Part shown: positions 34,435-46,090 of the stretch, piece after piece | Layout: each line of letters starts with the position of its first letter | How positions within the stretch are numbered: the first letter of the stretch is position 1 | NCBI RefSeq assembly: GCF_024679245.1 | Contig: NC_090185.1 | Coordinates: 2,097,464-2,161,463, forward strand | Length of the DNA: 64,000 nucleotides | Direction of reading: 5' to 3' | Source: Pseudorasbora parva | Taxonomy: Eukaryota > Chordata > Actinopteri > Cypriniformes > Gobionidae | Translations under genes and position numbers: made by a program | The notes under the pieces: model-generated | Told to the model about the DNA's origin: nothing | The model's database searches: none | Seen by the model: only the letters and a program-made list of their open reading frames with translations

Positions 34435-35068
34435 ATTTCTTCATCTCTCACACTCAGTTTCTCCTCTAGTTCATGTCTGACTTTCTTCTCTTGAGCTCTT
34501 AAATACATCTGAAGTGAATAGGGTTCAACCTTCATGCTGTCTATACCCTCTATAATCTTTGAGATCTGCCCGGAGTTTCTATGGTCCTTTATCCCCATCA
34601 CACTGTACCAACTCCCATAGAGACTCACAAACGTCTGAGCTTCTGTGGTTAACACAAAACCTGACACACATTTGTCAACAGTGAGTTCAGCAGTGAAAAG
34701 CACCATGAAGTGCTCATTAGAGTTAAATATTCTTTTAATCTTCTCCATTTCTGCTTTGTCTTCATTAGTCAGTGAACCGACAGGAGTAATGAGGATGAAA
34801 AGATGAACTCCAGGATCACAGAGAATCACACAGTTGAGAGTCTCCCGCATCACTTCCTCTTCTGAGAGCCGAGTGAGAGCTGGAAGCTCTATTACTGTGA
34901 TCTGCCGTCCATGAATCTTCTCTTTATTCTTCACACACACATTGCTCTTCTCTTTCTGAGGTAAAAGTTTATTTATTGTCCCTTGAAACATTTTACACAC
35001 AGAGTTCTTGAGTGTTGTATTATATCCACACAGCACAAAGTTCAGCTTTGTTTTTCCAGAAGTAGTCA
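34304..35068 (-). CDS. GIMAP pseudo-GTPase exon, 3' end overrun by a DIRS fragment
   Basis: The acceptor gttgtttcag lies before 35068 and the exon opens in phase 1 (TTSGKTKLNFVLCG). The AIG1 domain spans about 190 residues: P-loop position GYNTTLKNSVC with no GKS, IELPAL instead of DTPG, then CVILCDPGVHLFILITPVGS and NEDKAEMEKIKRIF. It is the closest relative of the 20893-21525 exon in the window. After SVRDEEIKP (about 34435) the sequence is the antisense of a DIRS gag, yet stays open to a stop at 34272. A strong phase-1 donor, GGCAG/GTGAGG, occurs in that DIRS part (exon end 34304). The native end of the exon is therefore unknown, and this copy may be decayed. Confidence 0.75.
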
Positions 35069-35716
35069 CTGAAACAACATTTAGAGACAGAAAAAATGTA
35101 TATCGTAAAATATAATTAGATCGAAGTACATTCTTTTATCTACTGAAGTCATCCTTGCAATAGTTAACTGACTTACAGTTTTGGTGAATACCCTCTGGAA
35201 TTTGCTCTTTTGCACCGACTGTAATAATAACAAACTGTGCATAGAGTCTTTAAAGTTGTAGTTCACCCAAAACAATTCTATCATATACGCACATGTGGAT
35301 ATAAACACTTATGATTGCCTTTTTTCTACTGAATACAAAAGGTACTTTTTAATACAAAGTCCAGGCTGGGTTTATTTCATACCACCAAAGTGTCATAAAA
35401 CAGTGTCAGGGTTATGTTTAGTTTGCCTGCGTGTTATTTTATTTATTTTACCCAGCTTAATTTTCTTGTTTGTTACCTTAGTTACTAATTTTAGCTATAA
35501 GTTGCTTGTTTCCTTCCTTAGTTCACCAGTGTATAGTCCTCTGTTTGTATCTTTGTCTGTTCTAGCCCGTGTATTAAGATTTAGTTAGTGTTTTTTTAAA
35601 GTCAAATGTTACCTGCGTATTTAGGGCCTAAGCACTGATGTGTGAGGACCCTATTGTAATTGCTCTATTTTTCTTCTACTCTGAAATGATTAGCTTTTTT
35701 TAGGGCTTTGCCGGAA
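35069..35716. other. GIMAP intron; no further coding seen
   Basis: A T-rich region. At 35622-35660 tagggcctaagcactgatgt looks like the left end of a hAT-type repeat whose right part is absent or displaced by the DIRS remnant that follows. Confidence 0.4.
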
Positions 35717-36960
35717 AACGTCTCGGTTTACGTCTGTAACCTTAGTTCCCAGAATAGGGGCCCTCGTCCACGCCCCGGCACTCGTCTACGACGATGCTGA
35801 GGTAAACACTCTCCGCCCGCGGAGGGGATCACCCTCACCGTCTTGGGCCCGGAGGCGTCAGGACTTCTTAGATGCAGCCTTCCTCGAGATAATGACTGTC
35901 CTCAGATCTGTCTTACCCTTGGAAGGCTGCGCCTGAGAGCGCCAACCACTGGCCCACCCTTTTTGCGGGGGTGTGTGGGTGGCGATGCTCTGTTTCTGCT
36001 GCGCTTTATGTGAGGAGCTCGTACTCGGCGCTTGCTGCTCCCGCCCAGCAGCAGACGAGACCTGGGGCTTACGGGGGAGAAACTGCTTGAGTGCCGCAGA
36101 TTGCTTCTTTGCCTCCAGGAACCTGTCGGTAACCGTGGTGAAAGAGTCACCGAACAGGCCTCCCGGAGACAACGGCGCATCAAGCAGAAAGCTCTTATCC
36201 CGTTCCTTAATCTCAGTGAGATTGAGCCATAAGTGCCTCTTCGTGGCCACCAGGGCTGCCATAGAACGGCCGATGCATCTGGCCGTCTCCTTGGTGGCCC
36301 AGACAGCAAGATCAGCGGTCGATCGGAGCTCATTTATCATATCTCATGGTTCTCGCCCAGGTCTCTAACTCGGCCTGGTATGCCTGCACGATGGACATAG
36401 TGTGCAGACATATGGTGGCCTGACCTGCTGCCGAGTACACTTTGCCCACTAATGAAGATGTAACTTTAAGCAGGTTAGTGGGCAAAGATATATGAGAGCT
36501 TTCATGGCCGATGCAGACTCAGTCTCTTCTACCCTAGGCATAGGACCATAACCATGACTATTCAGCCCCGAGATGTTACTATAAACAGATGTATGGGGGC
36601 TGAAAATGCGTGAAGACACGGGCTGCTTCCACGATCTCGACACCTCAGTGTGGAGATCAGTGAAAAACGGCAAGCTCCGCCTTGGAGGTTGAGTAGAGCG
36701 AGAGGGGAGAAAGCGTTCGTCGGGCCAACTTTTTACTGAGGCTCGCTCATCATGCACTTGTGGCCAGTCAATATGTAGTTTGGCCACCGCTCTGCTCAAA
36801 ACCTCCATGAGCTCCTCACTAGCAGGGGTCTGAAGTGGCGAGTCTTCAGCCCCTGCATTGCCGCTGCAGACATCCACCTCCTCAGAGGAAGACAACTGCA
36901 GTGCCACGGGCATAGGGTTAGGGTTAGGGTTAGGGTTAGGGTTAGATAAGGAATCACTCA
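35717..36960 (-). pseudogene. DIRS ORF1 (gag-like), nearly complete but frameshifted
   Basis: The minus strand reads LQLSSSEEVDV, LMEVLSRAVAKLHIDWP, DERFLPSR, LPFFTDLHTEVSRSWKQPVS and GYGPMPRVEETE. A frameshift near 36450 is followed by VGKVYSAAGQATICLHTMSI, VQAYQAELETWA, another break, then LAVWATKETARCIGRSMAAL, RHLWLNLTEIKERDKSFLLD, APLSPGGLFGDS and QFLPRKP. This is the DIRS gag order. The left flank (35720-35760, acgtctcggtttacgtctgt) resembles a DIRS terminal repeat. The first residues are replaced by a TTAGGG array. It belongs to a different subfamily from the gag at 23108. Confidence 0.82.
36912..36946. repeat. Interstitial telomere-like (TTAGGG)n, about 5 copies
   Basis: Five consecutive TTAGGG units sit exactly at the N-terminal break of the DIRS gag. 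On the coding strand they read as Asn-Pro repeats. Confidence 0.9.
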
Positions 36961-36964
36961 CTGC

Positions 36965-37526
36965 TCTTGATTGAATAGCTTTTGTAAGGATTAGTCTTTA
37001 ATTTAAACAGTTAAATATGCAGCTATTTTACATTTGATTAGCCTACTTTATTCAATTTCTCTACCTAAAAACTAATGTTAGACCTATTAAAACCTGAAAA
37101 GCATTGTTAATTACACTTCAGTCAAATTACACTTCAAATATTTTTTTCCCAAAGTTAGTTTATGTCATTGTAGGCAGTTATCATCACGATGATTTAATTT
37201 CAAGTGTTCGTTTTTTAAATAAGTTTAGTTTTAGTTAGTTATTTGATGCTATAAAAACGGCTGTGTGATGTCATGATTGACAGCTGAGATCGACGTCTTC
37301 TCTGAGTGAAGTTGTCACTGAGGCACTAACAGACTTTTTTCTGGATTTTTGGGAGCAGATTATTTAATTTAATATCCATAAGGAACATCCTGGTTCGTTT
37401 TTTCGCTCTTCTTTATTCTTTTTTTTATGCATTATAGAAGTATCGGATCAGGACTCGGTATCGGCAGATACTCAAAATCAAATGACTCGGACTCAAGGGC
37501 AAAAAAACCTGATCGGAACATCCCTA
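36965..37526. mobile_element. hAT-type element, right part (ends CATCCCTA)
   Basis: Ends with gatcggaacatcccta at 37526, a common hAT terminus in fish, preceded by repetitive atcggatcaggactcggtat text. The part at 37140-37370 matches 1330-1560 in reverse. The left end is not visible and is probably lost at the DIRS junction. Confidence 0.55.
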
Positions 37527-37626
37527 CTGATGACATACGTGCTTTACGACACAATCACACAGAGGTGTTTCCAGAGTTTTGACGCAACGGGAGTTCCCAT
37601 GAACAGGAGTGGTGAATATATATGTC

Positions 37627-39390
37627 CAGTGTTGGGAGTAACGCATTACAAAAGTAATACATTACAGTAACTTATTACTTTTTGCTGTAACGCAGTAGTG
37701 TAAGGCATTACTAATCAATTTTCAGTAATATTTTACTCGGTACATTTCCAGTAACGCGTGCGTTACCCCCCCCCCCCCCCCCCCCCAAAAAAGAAATAAA
37801 TAAAATAAAACGAAAAAGGAAAAGGAAAAAAAGGCGTGATACATTAACGCATGAAAAATGCAAGCTATTACCTGTTCGTGGTCATTCAATAGCCGCGTGC
37901 GGTGTCCAGGTTAGTAATTAAATACTAAATGACAGCTTCTGATATATTTTTGTATAGCGATTTACTTCATTTTCCTTCAATTCAGTACTTCAATTCATCT
38001 CCCTCTTGCTGGTGTACTTTTGGATATGGTGTGACATAGTCCAGTGAAGGCGTAAGTGTTTATTGCGGATTTTACAGAAGTGCCCAAGGCATGATCTCAG
38101 TCTCTGTGCTCGCGCTGGCCAGTGGAAAAGTGGCTAAAGAAGGTTTAAAGGCTCTGTCGTTTCAAAGAATAGCACAACGGCGAGCGCGTCGAAGAACGGA
38201 CGAGAGACAAGGTGAGCGCTGCTGAGCCAAACTATAGGCCTAATGCCTTTAAACAACACTTGGGTGAAGATGACAGAATAAGACTACTGCACACCGTGAC
38301 ACCGTCGTTTAGATTTTTTATAGTAATACAGTAATTTAGTTCAGTTAGAGAACAGGCCGTTCAAATAAAAACGGAAGCATGAACCGAAAATGTGATCTTG
38401 AGCTGACAGATGATCGCGGAAGATTTGGTTTCAAAGTAAAATGTAAAAGCGCCTATTAAAGGGGGTTTGTCATTGTGTTGTGTATTTCATTAAGAATAAT
38501 AGTCTAATTTTAAACCGAAACTAAAAATCTGCTTGGCCGCACAGAGCGCGCATTTACTAACGAGCTGTCATCATTCACGGTGTGCGCGCACTGGCGCGTT
38601 TTCAGTTCATATGGAAGCTTAACTTTTATAGGAATTCATTGAAAGCACTCGCTTTGCCTCCGCTCCCGTTATTAATGACCAAGCGGCAGTGCGCATGTTC
38701 CTTTCGGTTAAATAGTGATTTAAAATCCCAGATACCGGTGATGTCATCACACTTTGATTAACCGGTGGGAAAATGTCCCCACCGTCTCATCCCTACTGTA
38801 CATTCGCGAGATGGATGCGTATTGCTTAGTTTATCAGAGATGAGGACAAGAACGTAGGCTAGTCCAATGCAAATGCAGTCAAATACAACCTTTTTCTAAA
38901 ACCGAAATAACTAGGCTATCTCGCAACTATGTCGCAACAATAAGAAAATAACAAATGCGCATATTGTCATAACTTAGAGTTTACACAGTTCTGTTGTGTC
39001 TATGAACAGAAGCTATTCCCAGATATTGCCCAGATAATAACTTTACCTCTAAAATAATACTTATAACAGAGTTGGATCGTCATGATTTCTTGCATTGTCT
39101 TGAGCATTCACTTTTTTGCCAATTCTCTACTGTTAGCCTGGATAGCCCATGTCATTATGCTTCATCATATCGCCTTCTACTGGATGTAAAATGCTCTCTG
39201 TCTACATCTTAGAATGTTAAGAGCTACTTCTAAAGTTATTTTGGTGAAAGTAACTCAAAAGTAATACAGGAGTAATGTAACGCATTACAATTCTGAGACA
39301 GTAATATTGTAGTGTAATGAATTACTTTTAAATAGCAGTAGTAAGTAATCTATAATATATTACAGTTTGGAAGTAACTTGCACAACACTG
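37627..39390. mobile_element. Non-autonomous hAT element, 1764 bp, intact ends
   Basis: Ends CAGTGTTGGGAGTAACGC and GTAACTTGCACAACACTG, flanked by the perfect 8-bp duplication tatatgtc (37619-37626, 39391-39398). Many agtaa/ttact motifs lie near both ends. It contains a run of 21 C at 37766-37786, and the interior at 38320-38560 resembles the hAT at 26752-28803. Confidence 0.9.
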
Positions 39391-39398
39391 TATATGTC

Positions 39399-40660
39399 TG
39401 ATATTGGTGGATAGGAGTGCTGGAATGAAACAGGGATCCAAGAGCAGATTAACAGTTTGCTTAATTTATTGACCCCATACAAGGAGAAAACCGAACAGAC
39501 CACAAGAAAATGAGCTGCCGAGTAAAGAGCTGAGCCGAGGCAAAACCAAGGAGTAGTCAGGATACGAGCCAGGAGATAGTTCAGCGATGCAACAATCCCT
39601 AAGGAAAGTTGATAAGGAGGATGGGCCAGGCAGGGGTCAAAAAGACACCACAGTCCCAGGAGCAGAGCACAGGTAACAGTCCAAAACACAAGCAGAAAAG
39701 CATTAACTATGTAGAAGATCCAAAACAGGTCTGCTTACAGGAACTAGGCAAATCCAAGTAGAAAAACAAGATTAAACAAACAAACAGGGCATGTAAACTT
39801 GGCACGACTAGAACATGAAAGTATTTGGAACAGTAGTGAAATGGATGGTAACCAAGCACACCAGTGAGCTGATAACTGAAATAACCAGTTTTCCCCGTTT
39901 ACATGCAAACCAGTAAACTGACAACGCAAGTAAACTGCGTTTACATGACTTTATTAATAAACCGGGTTATTTCCTTGTAGTGACGTCAAAAATAATAATG
40001 TCTGTATATCTGACTCGGAGTATTCCAAATGTTACGTCAGCTGTGATGCTAAATAATGCGTGCACCGTGTCAACGGGAGATTTATGGCTCATATTATCCC
40101 TCATGCAGTGGATATGCAACGTTTTGACTGAACCATGTCTACTTCGGCTGTATGAGATGAGAACACATCTTTATAATTTATAATATATATAATTTATCAT
40201 TTAATTCTTAACCGCTTGAACTCCAGGACCAGAACTCTAGGAACACAACTAAAAGTGATAAACATATTAGTATATGTTGTCTAAGCAGTAATAAGCCCCC
40301 CAAAAAGTAGACGCTTTTTGATTTGTTTAATATAAATTCATTTTTGAAAGTTTAACTTAGGCCCTGTGTGCTCTAGGACCCTGCAGAATGTTTGGGCGGT
40401 TTCCACTAAATTACAGAAAATAGTGGAAAAAAGAAGTTTGTCTGTGTCATGTTGTATGCAACATTTATTCAAATGGGTCTGAAGGGATGGCAATATCAAT
40501 GCCCTATTCCTGAGTAAATCCAAGTTTTGCGTAACCATACAAAGATGTGTAAAAGTAGAAATAATAATAAATTGATTGAGAAAAAAATTATATTGCCTTA
40601 TGCCTAAACTCTCAAATCTCATTTATTCCTTTGTGCATTCAAACCTGCCATGTCATTATC
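39399..40660. other. GIMAP intron or intergenic, no gene seen
   Basis: The 39405-39840 part has the look of an antisense retroelement (repeated aggaac/caggg phrases) but no domain could be read. 39885-40000 (cagttttccccgtttacatg) resembles a DNA-transposon end. There are no exons. Confidence 0.35.
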
Positions 40661-41161
40661 ATCTCAGGTTACACATGTACCCATGGTGTCCTGAGCATAG
40701 TCGCTGTGTCTCCTAGGGGTCACTATGGGGATGCCCCTGACATATAAAGCATTAGTCTAAACATGACAATGAAGTTCACATTGGTAGGCAGTAGCCTATA
40801 AAGTCATCGCCAGTGTGACAGTAAGTATAAAAGGGCACCTGTGAAATATATAATGTCAAGGAGACGTGTACAGGAATGCCAGACGCATAGTAAAGGGATG
40901 CAATGTCTTGCATCCCTATTCTCAGGGAAACATGGTTGCATGCGTAACCTGAGATGTTCCTTTTCGAAAGGTAACTATGGGGAACAAAATACCCAAACTG
41001 CCATGCTGAAGGCCATGAGTGGCCTATTGGGTGAGCTAAGTCAAAGGACTCAAAGGAATCCTCAGGAAATCCTAAGGTACATCAGCAATGATCATAGCCC
41101 TGGTCTTCATAAGAACAGAGGTCTCAACAGGATGGCTCCAAAGAGAGACGAGAGATTTATG
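40661..41161. mobile_element. Possible DIRS terminal-repeat remnant
   Basis: ttctcagggaaacatggttg and catgcgtaacctgagatgtt (40920-40960), and ctcctaggggtcactatggg (40710), are of the style seen in fish DIRS terminal repeats (alternating tggttccct and ggtaac phrases). No gag or pol is present. Weak call. Confidence 0.3.
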
Positions 41162-44100
41162 AACATAGAACACGAGCCGACAGTCCAGCTAACGACATAT
41201 TACAATTATGACCAGATTAGAGTTATAGCGATCACAAAACACAGACCGTTCTCATGAACAACTCGATAGAACACGAGCCGACAGTCCAGCTGACGACATA
41301 TTACAATTATGACCAGATTAGAGTTATAGCGATCACAAAACACAAACCGTTCTCATGAACAACTCGATAGAACACGAGCCGACAGTCCAGCTGACGACAT
41401 ATTACAATTATGACCAGATTAGAGTTATAGCGATCACAAAACACAAACCGTTCTCATGAACAACTCGATAGAACACGAGCACGACAGTCCAGCTGACGAC
41501 ATATTACAATTATGACCAGATTAGAGTTATAGCGATCACAAAACACAAACCGTTCTCATGATCAACTCGATAGTACACGAGCCGACAGTCCAGCTAACGA
41601 CATATTACAATTATGACCAGATTAGAGTTATAGCGATCACAAAACACAAACCGTTCTCATGATCAACTCGATAGAACACGAGCCGACAGTCCAGCTAACG
41701 ACATATTACAATTATGACCAGATTAGAGTTATAGCGATCACAAAACACAAACCGTTCTCATGAACAACTCGATAGAACACGAGCACGAGTCCAACTAACG
41801 ACATATTACAATTATGACCAGATTAGAGTTATAGCGATCACAAAACACAAACCGTTCTCATGATCAACTCGATAGAACACGAGCCGACAGTCCAGCTAAC
41901 GACATATTACAATTATGACCAGATTAGAGTTATAGCGATCACAAAACACAAACCGTTCTCATGAACAACTCGATAGAACACGAGCACGAGTCCAACTAAC
42001 GACATATTACAATTATGACCAGATTAGAGTTATAGCGATCACAAAACACAAACCGTTCTCATGAACAACTCGATAGTACACGAGCCGACAGTCCAGTTGA
42101 CGACATATTACAATTATGACCAGATTAGAGTTATAGCGATCACAAAACACAAACCGTTCTCATGATCAACTCGATAGAACACGAGCACGAGTCCAACTAA
42201 CGACATATTACAATTATGACCAGATTAGAGTTATAGCGATCACAAAACACAAACCGTTCTCATGAACAACTCGATAGTACACGAGCCGACAGTCCAGCTG
42301 ACGAAATATTACAATTATGACCAGATTAGAGTTATAGCGATCACAAAACACAAACCGTTCTCATGAACAACTCGATAGAACACGAGCCGACAGTCCAGCT
42401 AACGACATATTACAATTATGACCAGATTAGAGTTATAGCGATCACAAAAACACAAACCATTCTCATGAACAACTCGATAGAACACGAGCCGACAGTCCAG
42501 CTGACGACATATTACAATTATGACCAGATTAGAGTTATAGCGATCACAAACACAAACCGTTCTCATGAACAACTCGATAGATCACGAGCACGAGTCCAGC
42601 TAACGACATATTACAATCATGACCAGATTAGAGTTATAGCGATCACAAAACACAAACCGTTCTCATGAACAACTCGATAGAACACGAGCCGACAGTCCAG
42701 CTAACGGCATATTACAATTATGACCAGATTAGAGTTATAGCGATCACAAAACACAAACCGTTCTCATGATCAACTCGATAGAACACGAGCACGAGTCCAG
42801 CTAACGACATATTACAATTATGACCAGATTAGAGTTATAGCGATCACAAACACAAACCGTTCTCATGATCAACTCGATAGAACACGAGCACGAGTCCAAC
42901 TAACGACATATTACAATTATGACCAGATTAGAGTTATAGCAATCACAAAACACAAACCGTTCTCATGAACAACTCGATAGAACACGAGCCGACAGTCCAG
43001 CTGACGACATATTACAATTATGACCAGATTAGAGTTATAGCGATCACAAAACACAAACCGTTCTCATGATCAACTCGATAGAACACGAGCCGACAGTCCA
43101 GCTGACGACATATTACAATTATGACCAGATTAGAGTTATAGCGATCACAAAACACAAACCGTTCTCATGATCAACTCGATAGAACACGAGCCGACAGTCC
43201 AGCTGACGACATATTACAATTATGACCAGATTAGAGTTATAGCGATCACAAAACACAAACCGTTCTCATGATCAACTCGATAGAACACGAGCCGACAGTC
43301 CAGCTGACGACATATTACAATTATGACCAGATTAGAGTTATAGCGATCACAAAAACACAAACCGTTCTCATGATCAACTCGATAGAACACGAGCCGACAG
43401 TCCAGCTGACGACATATTACAATTATGACCAGATTAGAGTTATAGCGATCACAAAACACAAACCGTTCTCATGAACAACTCGATAGAACACGAGCCGACA
43501 GTCCAGCTAACGACATATTACAATTATGACCAGATTAGAGTTATAGCGATCACAAAACACAAACCGTTCTCATGAACAACTCGATAGAACACGAGCCGAC
43601 AGTCCAGCTAACGACATATTACAATTATGACCAGATTAGAGTTATAGCGATCACAAACACAAACCGTTCTCATGATCAACTCGATAGTACACGAGCACGA
43701 CAGTCCAGCTAACGACATATTACAATTATGACCAGATTAGAGTTATAGCGATCACAAACACAAACCGTTCTCATGATCAACTCGATAGTACACGAGCTGA
43801 CAGTCCAGCTAACGACATATTACAATTATGACCAGATTAGAGTTATAGCGATCACAAAACACAAACCGTTCTCATGATCAACTCGATAGAAGACGAGCCG
43901 ACAGTCCAGCTGACGACATATTACAATTATGACCAGATTAGAGTTATAGCGATCACAAAACACAAACCGTTCTCATGAACAACTCGATAGAACACGAGCC
44001 GACAGTCCAGCTAACGACATATTACAATTATGACCAGATTAGAGTTATAGCGATCACAAAACACAAACCGTTCTCATGAACAACTCGATAGAACACGAGC

Positions 44101-44249
44101 CGACAGTCCAGCTGACGAAATATTACAATTATGACCAGATTAGAGTTATAGCGATCACAAAACACAAACCGTTCTCATGAACAACTCGATAGCACACGAG
44201 CCGACAGTCCAGCTGACGACATATTACAATTATGACCAGATTAGAGTTA
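41162..44249. repeat. About 101-bp satellite, roughly 30 copies
   Basis: Unit aacacgagccgacagtccag, then ctgacgacatattacaatta, tgaccagattagagttatag and cgatcacaaaacacaaaccg, ending with ttctcatgaacaactcgata and g. Copy length varies by a few bases. Two main variants alternate irregularly (gagccgacagtccag and the shorter gagcacgagtccaac), along with gaacaactc/gatcaactc. No coding or RNA function is evident. Confidence 0.96.
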
Positions 44250-44525
44250 CTGTCCACCTCTGCTGAAAACTATATTCAGCTGCATACCTTGTCTTTCTGT
44301 CAATGTCTAACTATTCAAAAAATATCTAGTTTTTACTAACAATTTAAGGTTTTCAACCTAAACAGAACATGTTAGTAAAAACAATGAATAGTAATTTGTC
44401 ACACAGTTGTGTTTTTCATTTTTCTCTGTCATTTCCAGTCTCTACTGCACTGTAACTATTAAAGAACAAAAATAGTAGCATTTAATAGTAGCAACTTAGA
44501 GGTATTATCCAGAAAAAAGACAAAC

Positions 44526-45212
44526 CTCCCCCATCACTTCCTGTTTTTGCGCTGTCATTGACTTCAGAATCCTCCGCCTTGTCGTCTCCTCGGACTGAAC
44601 CTCCAGATCTGCTCAGATCTTCATCCACTGATGATCCATCTCCTCCATCCTCATACATGTTACAGATGAGAAATTCTTCATTTTCTTCCTTGAGCATCTC
44701 CTCTATCCTTCTGAACATCTCAGAGTGCCATCCTGGGTTTATTGCATCAAACTGAAGATATCTTCCTCCACACTCCTTTATTAAATTATGAATAGCATTA
44801 TTCATTACCATAGAAGCCAATTTGGCTGCACGTGTCTCTTCATCAGTGGTCAGCACTATAGTGTGTTTAATGGCCTTTTCACTGAAGAGGTTCAGCACAG
44901 CTTTCACTCTCTGTCTGTCCTCCTCACTGAAGTCTTTATACTGCAGTACGAGTATGATTGCATGAGGTCCTGGAGCCGACTGACGCACACACTCTCTCAC
45001 TCCCTGTTTGTTTTGATGGTGTGAAGGGTCTGGCTGGAGAGAGTTGATGACTGTGATGTGTCTTTCCTCCACCTCTCCACTGATTTTCTGAATCGGCTGC
45101 TGTAGAAAAGATGGAGCTTCACTGTCAAACGCTGTTGTTCCCAGTAAAGTGTTTCCCACTCGACTGTTTTCTGATGCATTCTTTCCCAGCAGAACAATCC
45201 TCAGATCTTTCA
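44526..45212 (-). CDS. GIMAP pseudo-GTPase exon (first domain)
   Basis: The acceptor tgttctttttcag lies before 45212; the exon opens in phase 1 with KDLRIVLLGKNA. The AIG1 layout is clear (VGNTLLG, QSAPGPHAIILVLQYKDFSE, LFSEKAIKHTIVLTT, CGGRYLQFDA), but the P-loop reads GKNASENSR with the GK(S/T) gone, G3 reads INSLQP instead of DTPG, and G4 reads TTDEE. An acidic linker follows (GGDGSSVDEDLSRSGGS). A possible phase-1 donor, GGGAG/GTTTGT, gives the end used here. Without it the frame continues 14 residues (SFFWIIPLSCYY, hydrophobic) to a stop at 44482. It is the nearest domain exon to the first exon at 52131. Confidence 0.82.
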
Positions 45213-45594
45213 CTGAAAAAGAACAGAGAAACACACACACACATTTTGGGTTGTCATATTTTGAGGAAACTTTCCATTTACATGTTTTTTTCCCCAGACA
45301 TCTCAGTGATATGTATTTTCCTTGTTTAATGCTTTTTTGATGTTGGTTGGGTGTAGAACATTTGCACTTTTACTCTTCAATTTTACTCTCTTGCTCTTTT
45401 TTGTCAATTTTCTCATAAGAGGCAGGGCCACAGGGCAGTCACACCAGTGCTGAGCAGTATGACCAAAAATTAATATCACGGTATTTTTCTATATTATCGG
45501 TTTCACGTATATGACAGTATTTTTTCCCCTATGCATGACCAGGTGTTAACCACATTTTCTGCTTATCGAGAGAGGAAATACTGCAGTAGATTGA
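45213..45594. other. Intron sequence, no gene
   Basis: AT-rich. The text at 45440-45530 (gagcagtatgaccaaaaatt, atatcacggtatttttctat) resembles the end of another hAT-type repeat, but no partner end was found. Confidence 0.35.
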
Positions 45595-46090
45595 CTCGGG
45601 CCATGTCCACACTAATACGTTTTCATTTGAAAACGTATATTTTCTCTCCGTTTTGGCCTTCTGTCTACACTGAGACAGCGTTTTAAGTCAATGAAAATGT
45701 ATCGCTTTGAAAACACTCTCCAAAGCGGATAAATTTGAAAACGCAGACTTCGCGTCGTAGTGTGGACTCTGTGAAAACGGATTTTGACACATTTTTAGCC
45801 ATGTGATGCAGTCATATGACCAATTCAGCCAAGATGGTGAACGACATTGTACAGCAGTTGTTTTGTATGCTTTCTGTTTTGACAGCCTTGTTAAATATTA
45901 ATGTCAGTTTGTACATACTGTTAAAAAACTCAGTGCCTTTTCTCAACATTGCCGCAAAATTTCAAAGATTAAATAAACGAGTAGTGGAAATGACGCAAGT
46001 CGAAGCGTCTTAGATTTGCTCATGATGTAAGCATTTTCAGACGTTTCAGTGTAGATGAACATTTTTTTGGAAAACGATTGAAAATGATAG
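45595..46090. mobile_element. Non-autonomous DNA element with GTCCACACTAATACG end
   Basis: Begins ccatgtccacactaatacgt with internal inverted and direct copies (tctacactgagacagcg, tagtgtggactctg) and closes with cagtgtagatgaac text near 46055. The right part has been displaced by, or joined to, the Tc1 element that follows. The class is probably hAT, not proven. Confidence 0.5.

Noticed and set aside
33951..36960. One DIRS element inverted in the middle
   Set aside because: The plus-strand fragment (to 34434) and the minus-strand gag both contain the LQLSSS block, so they overlap in content and must be two copies.
40841..41257. 138-codon plus-strand frame before the 101-bp satellite
   Set aside because: It runs from DIRS-like remnant sequence into the satellite; no conserved domain and no splice sites.
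28804..44249. CRISPR-like arrays
   Set aside because: The tandem units are contiguous with no unique spacers, and the sequence is vertebrate.
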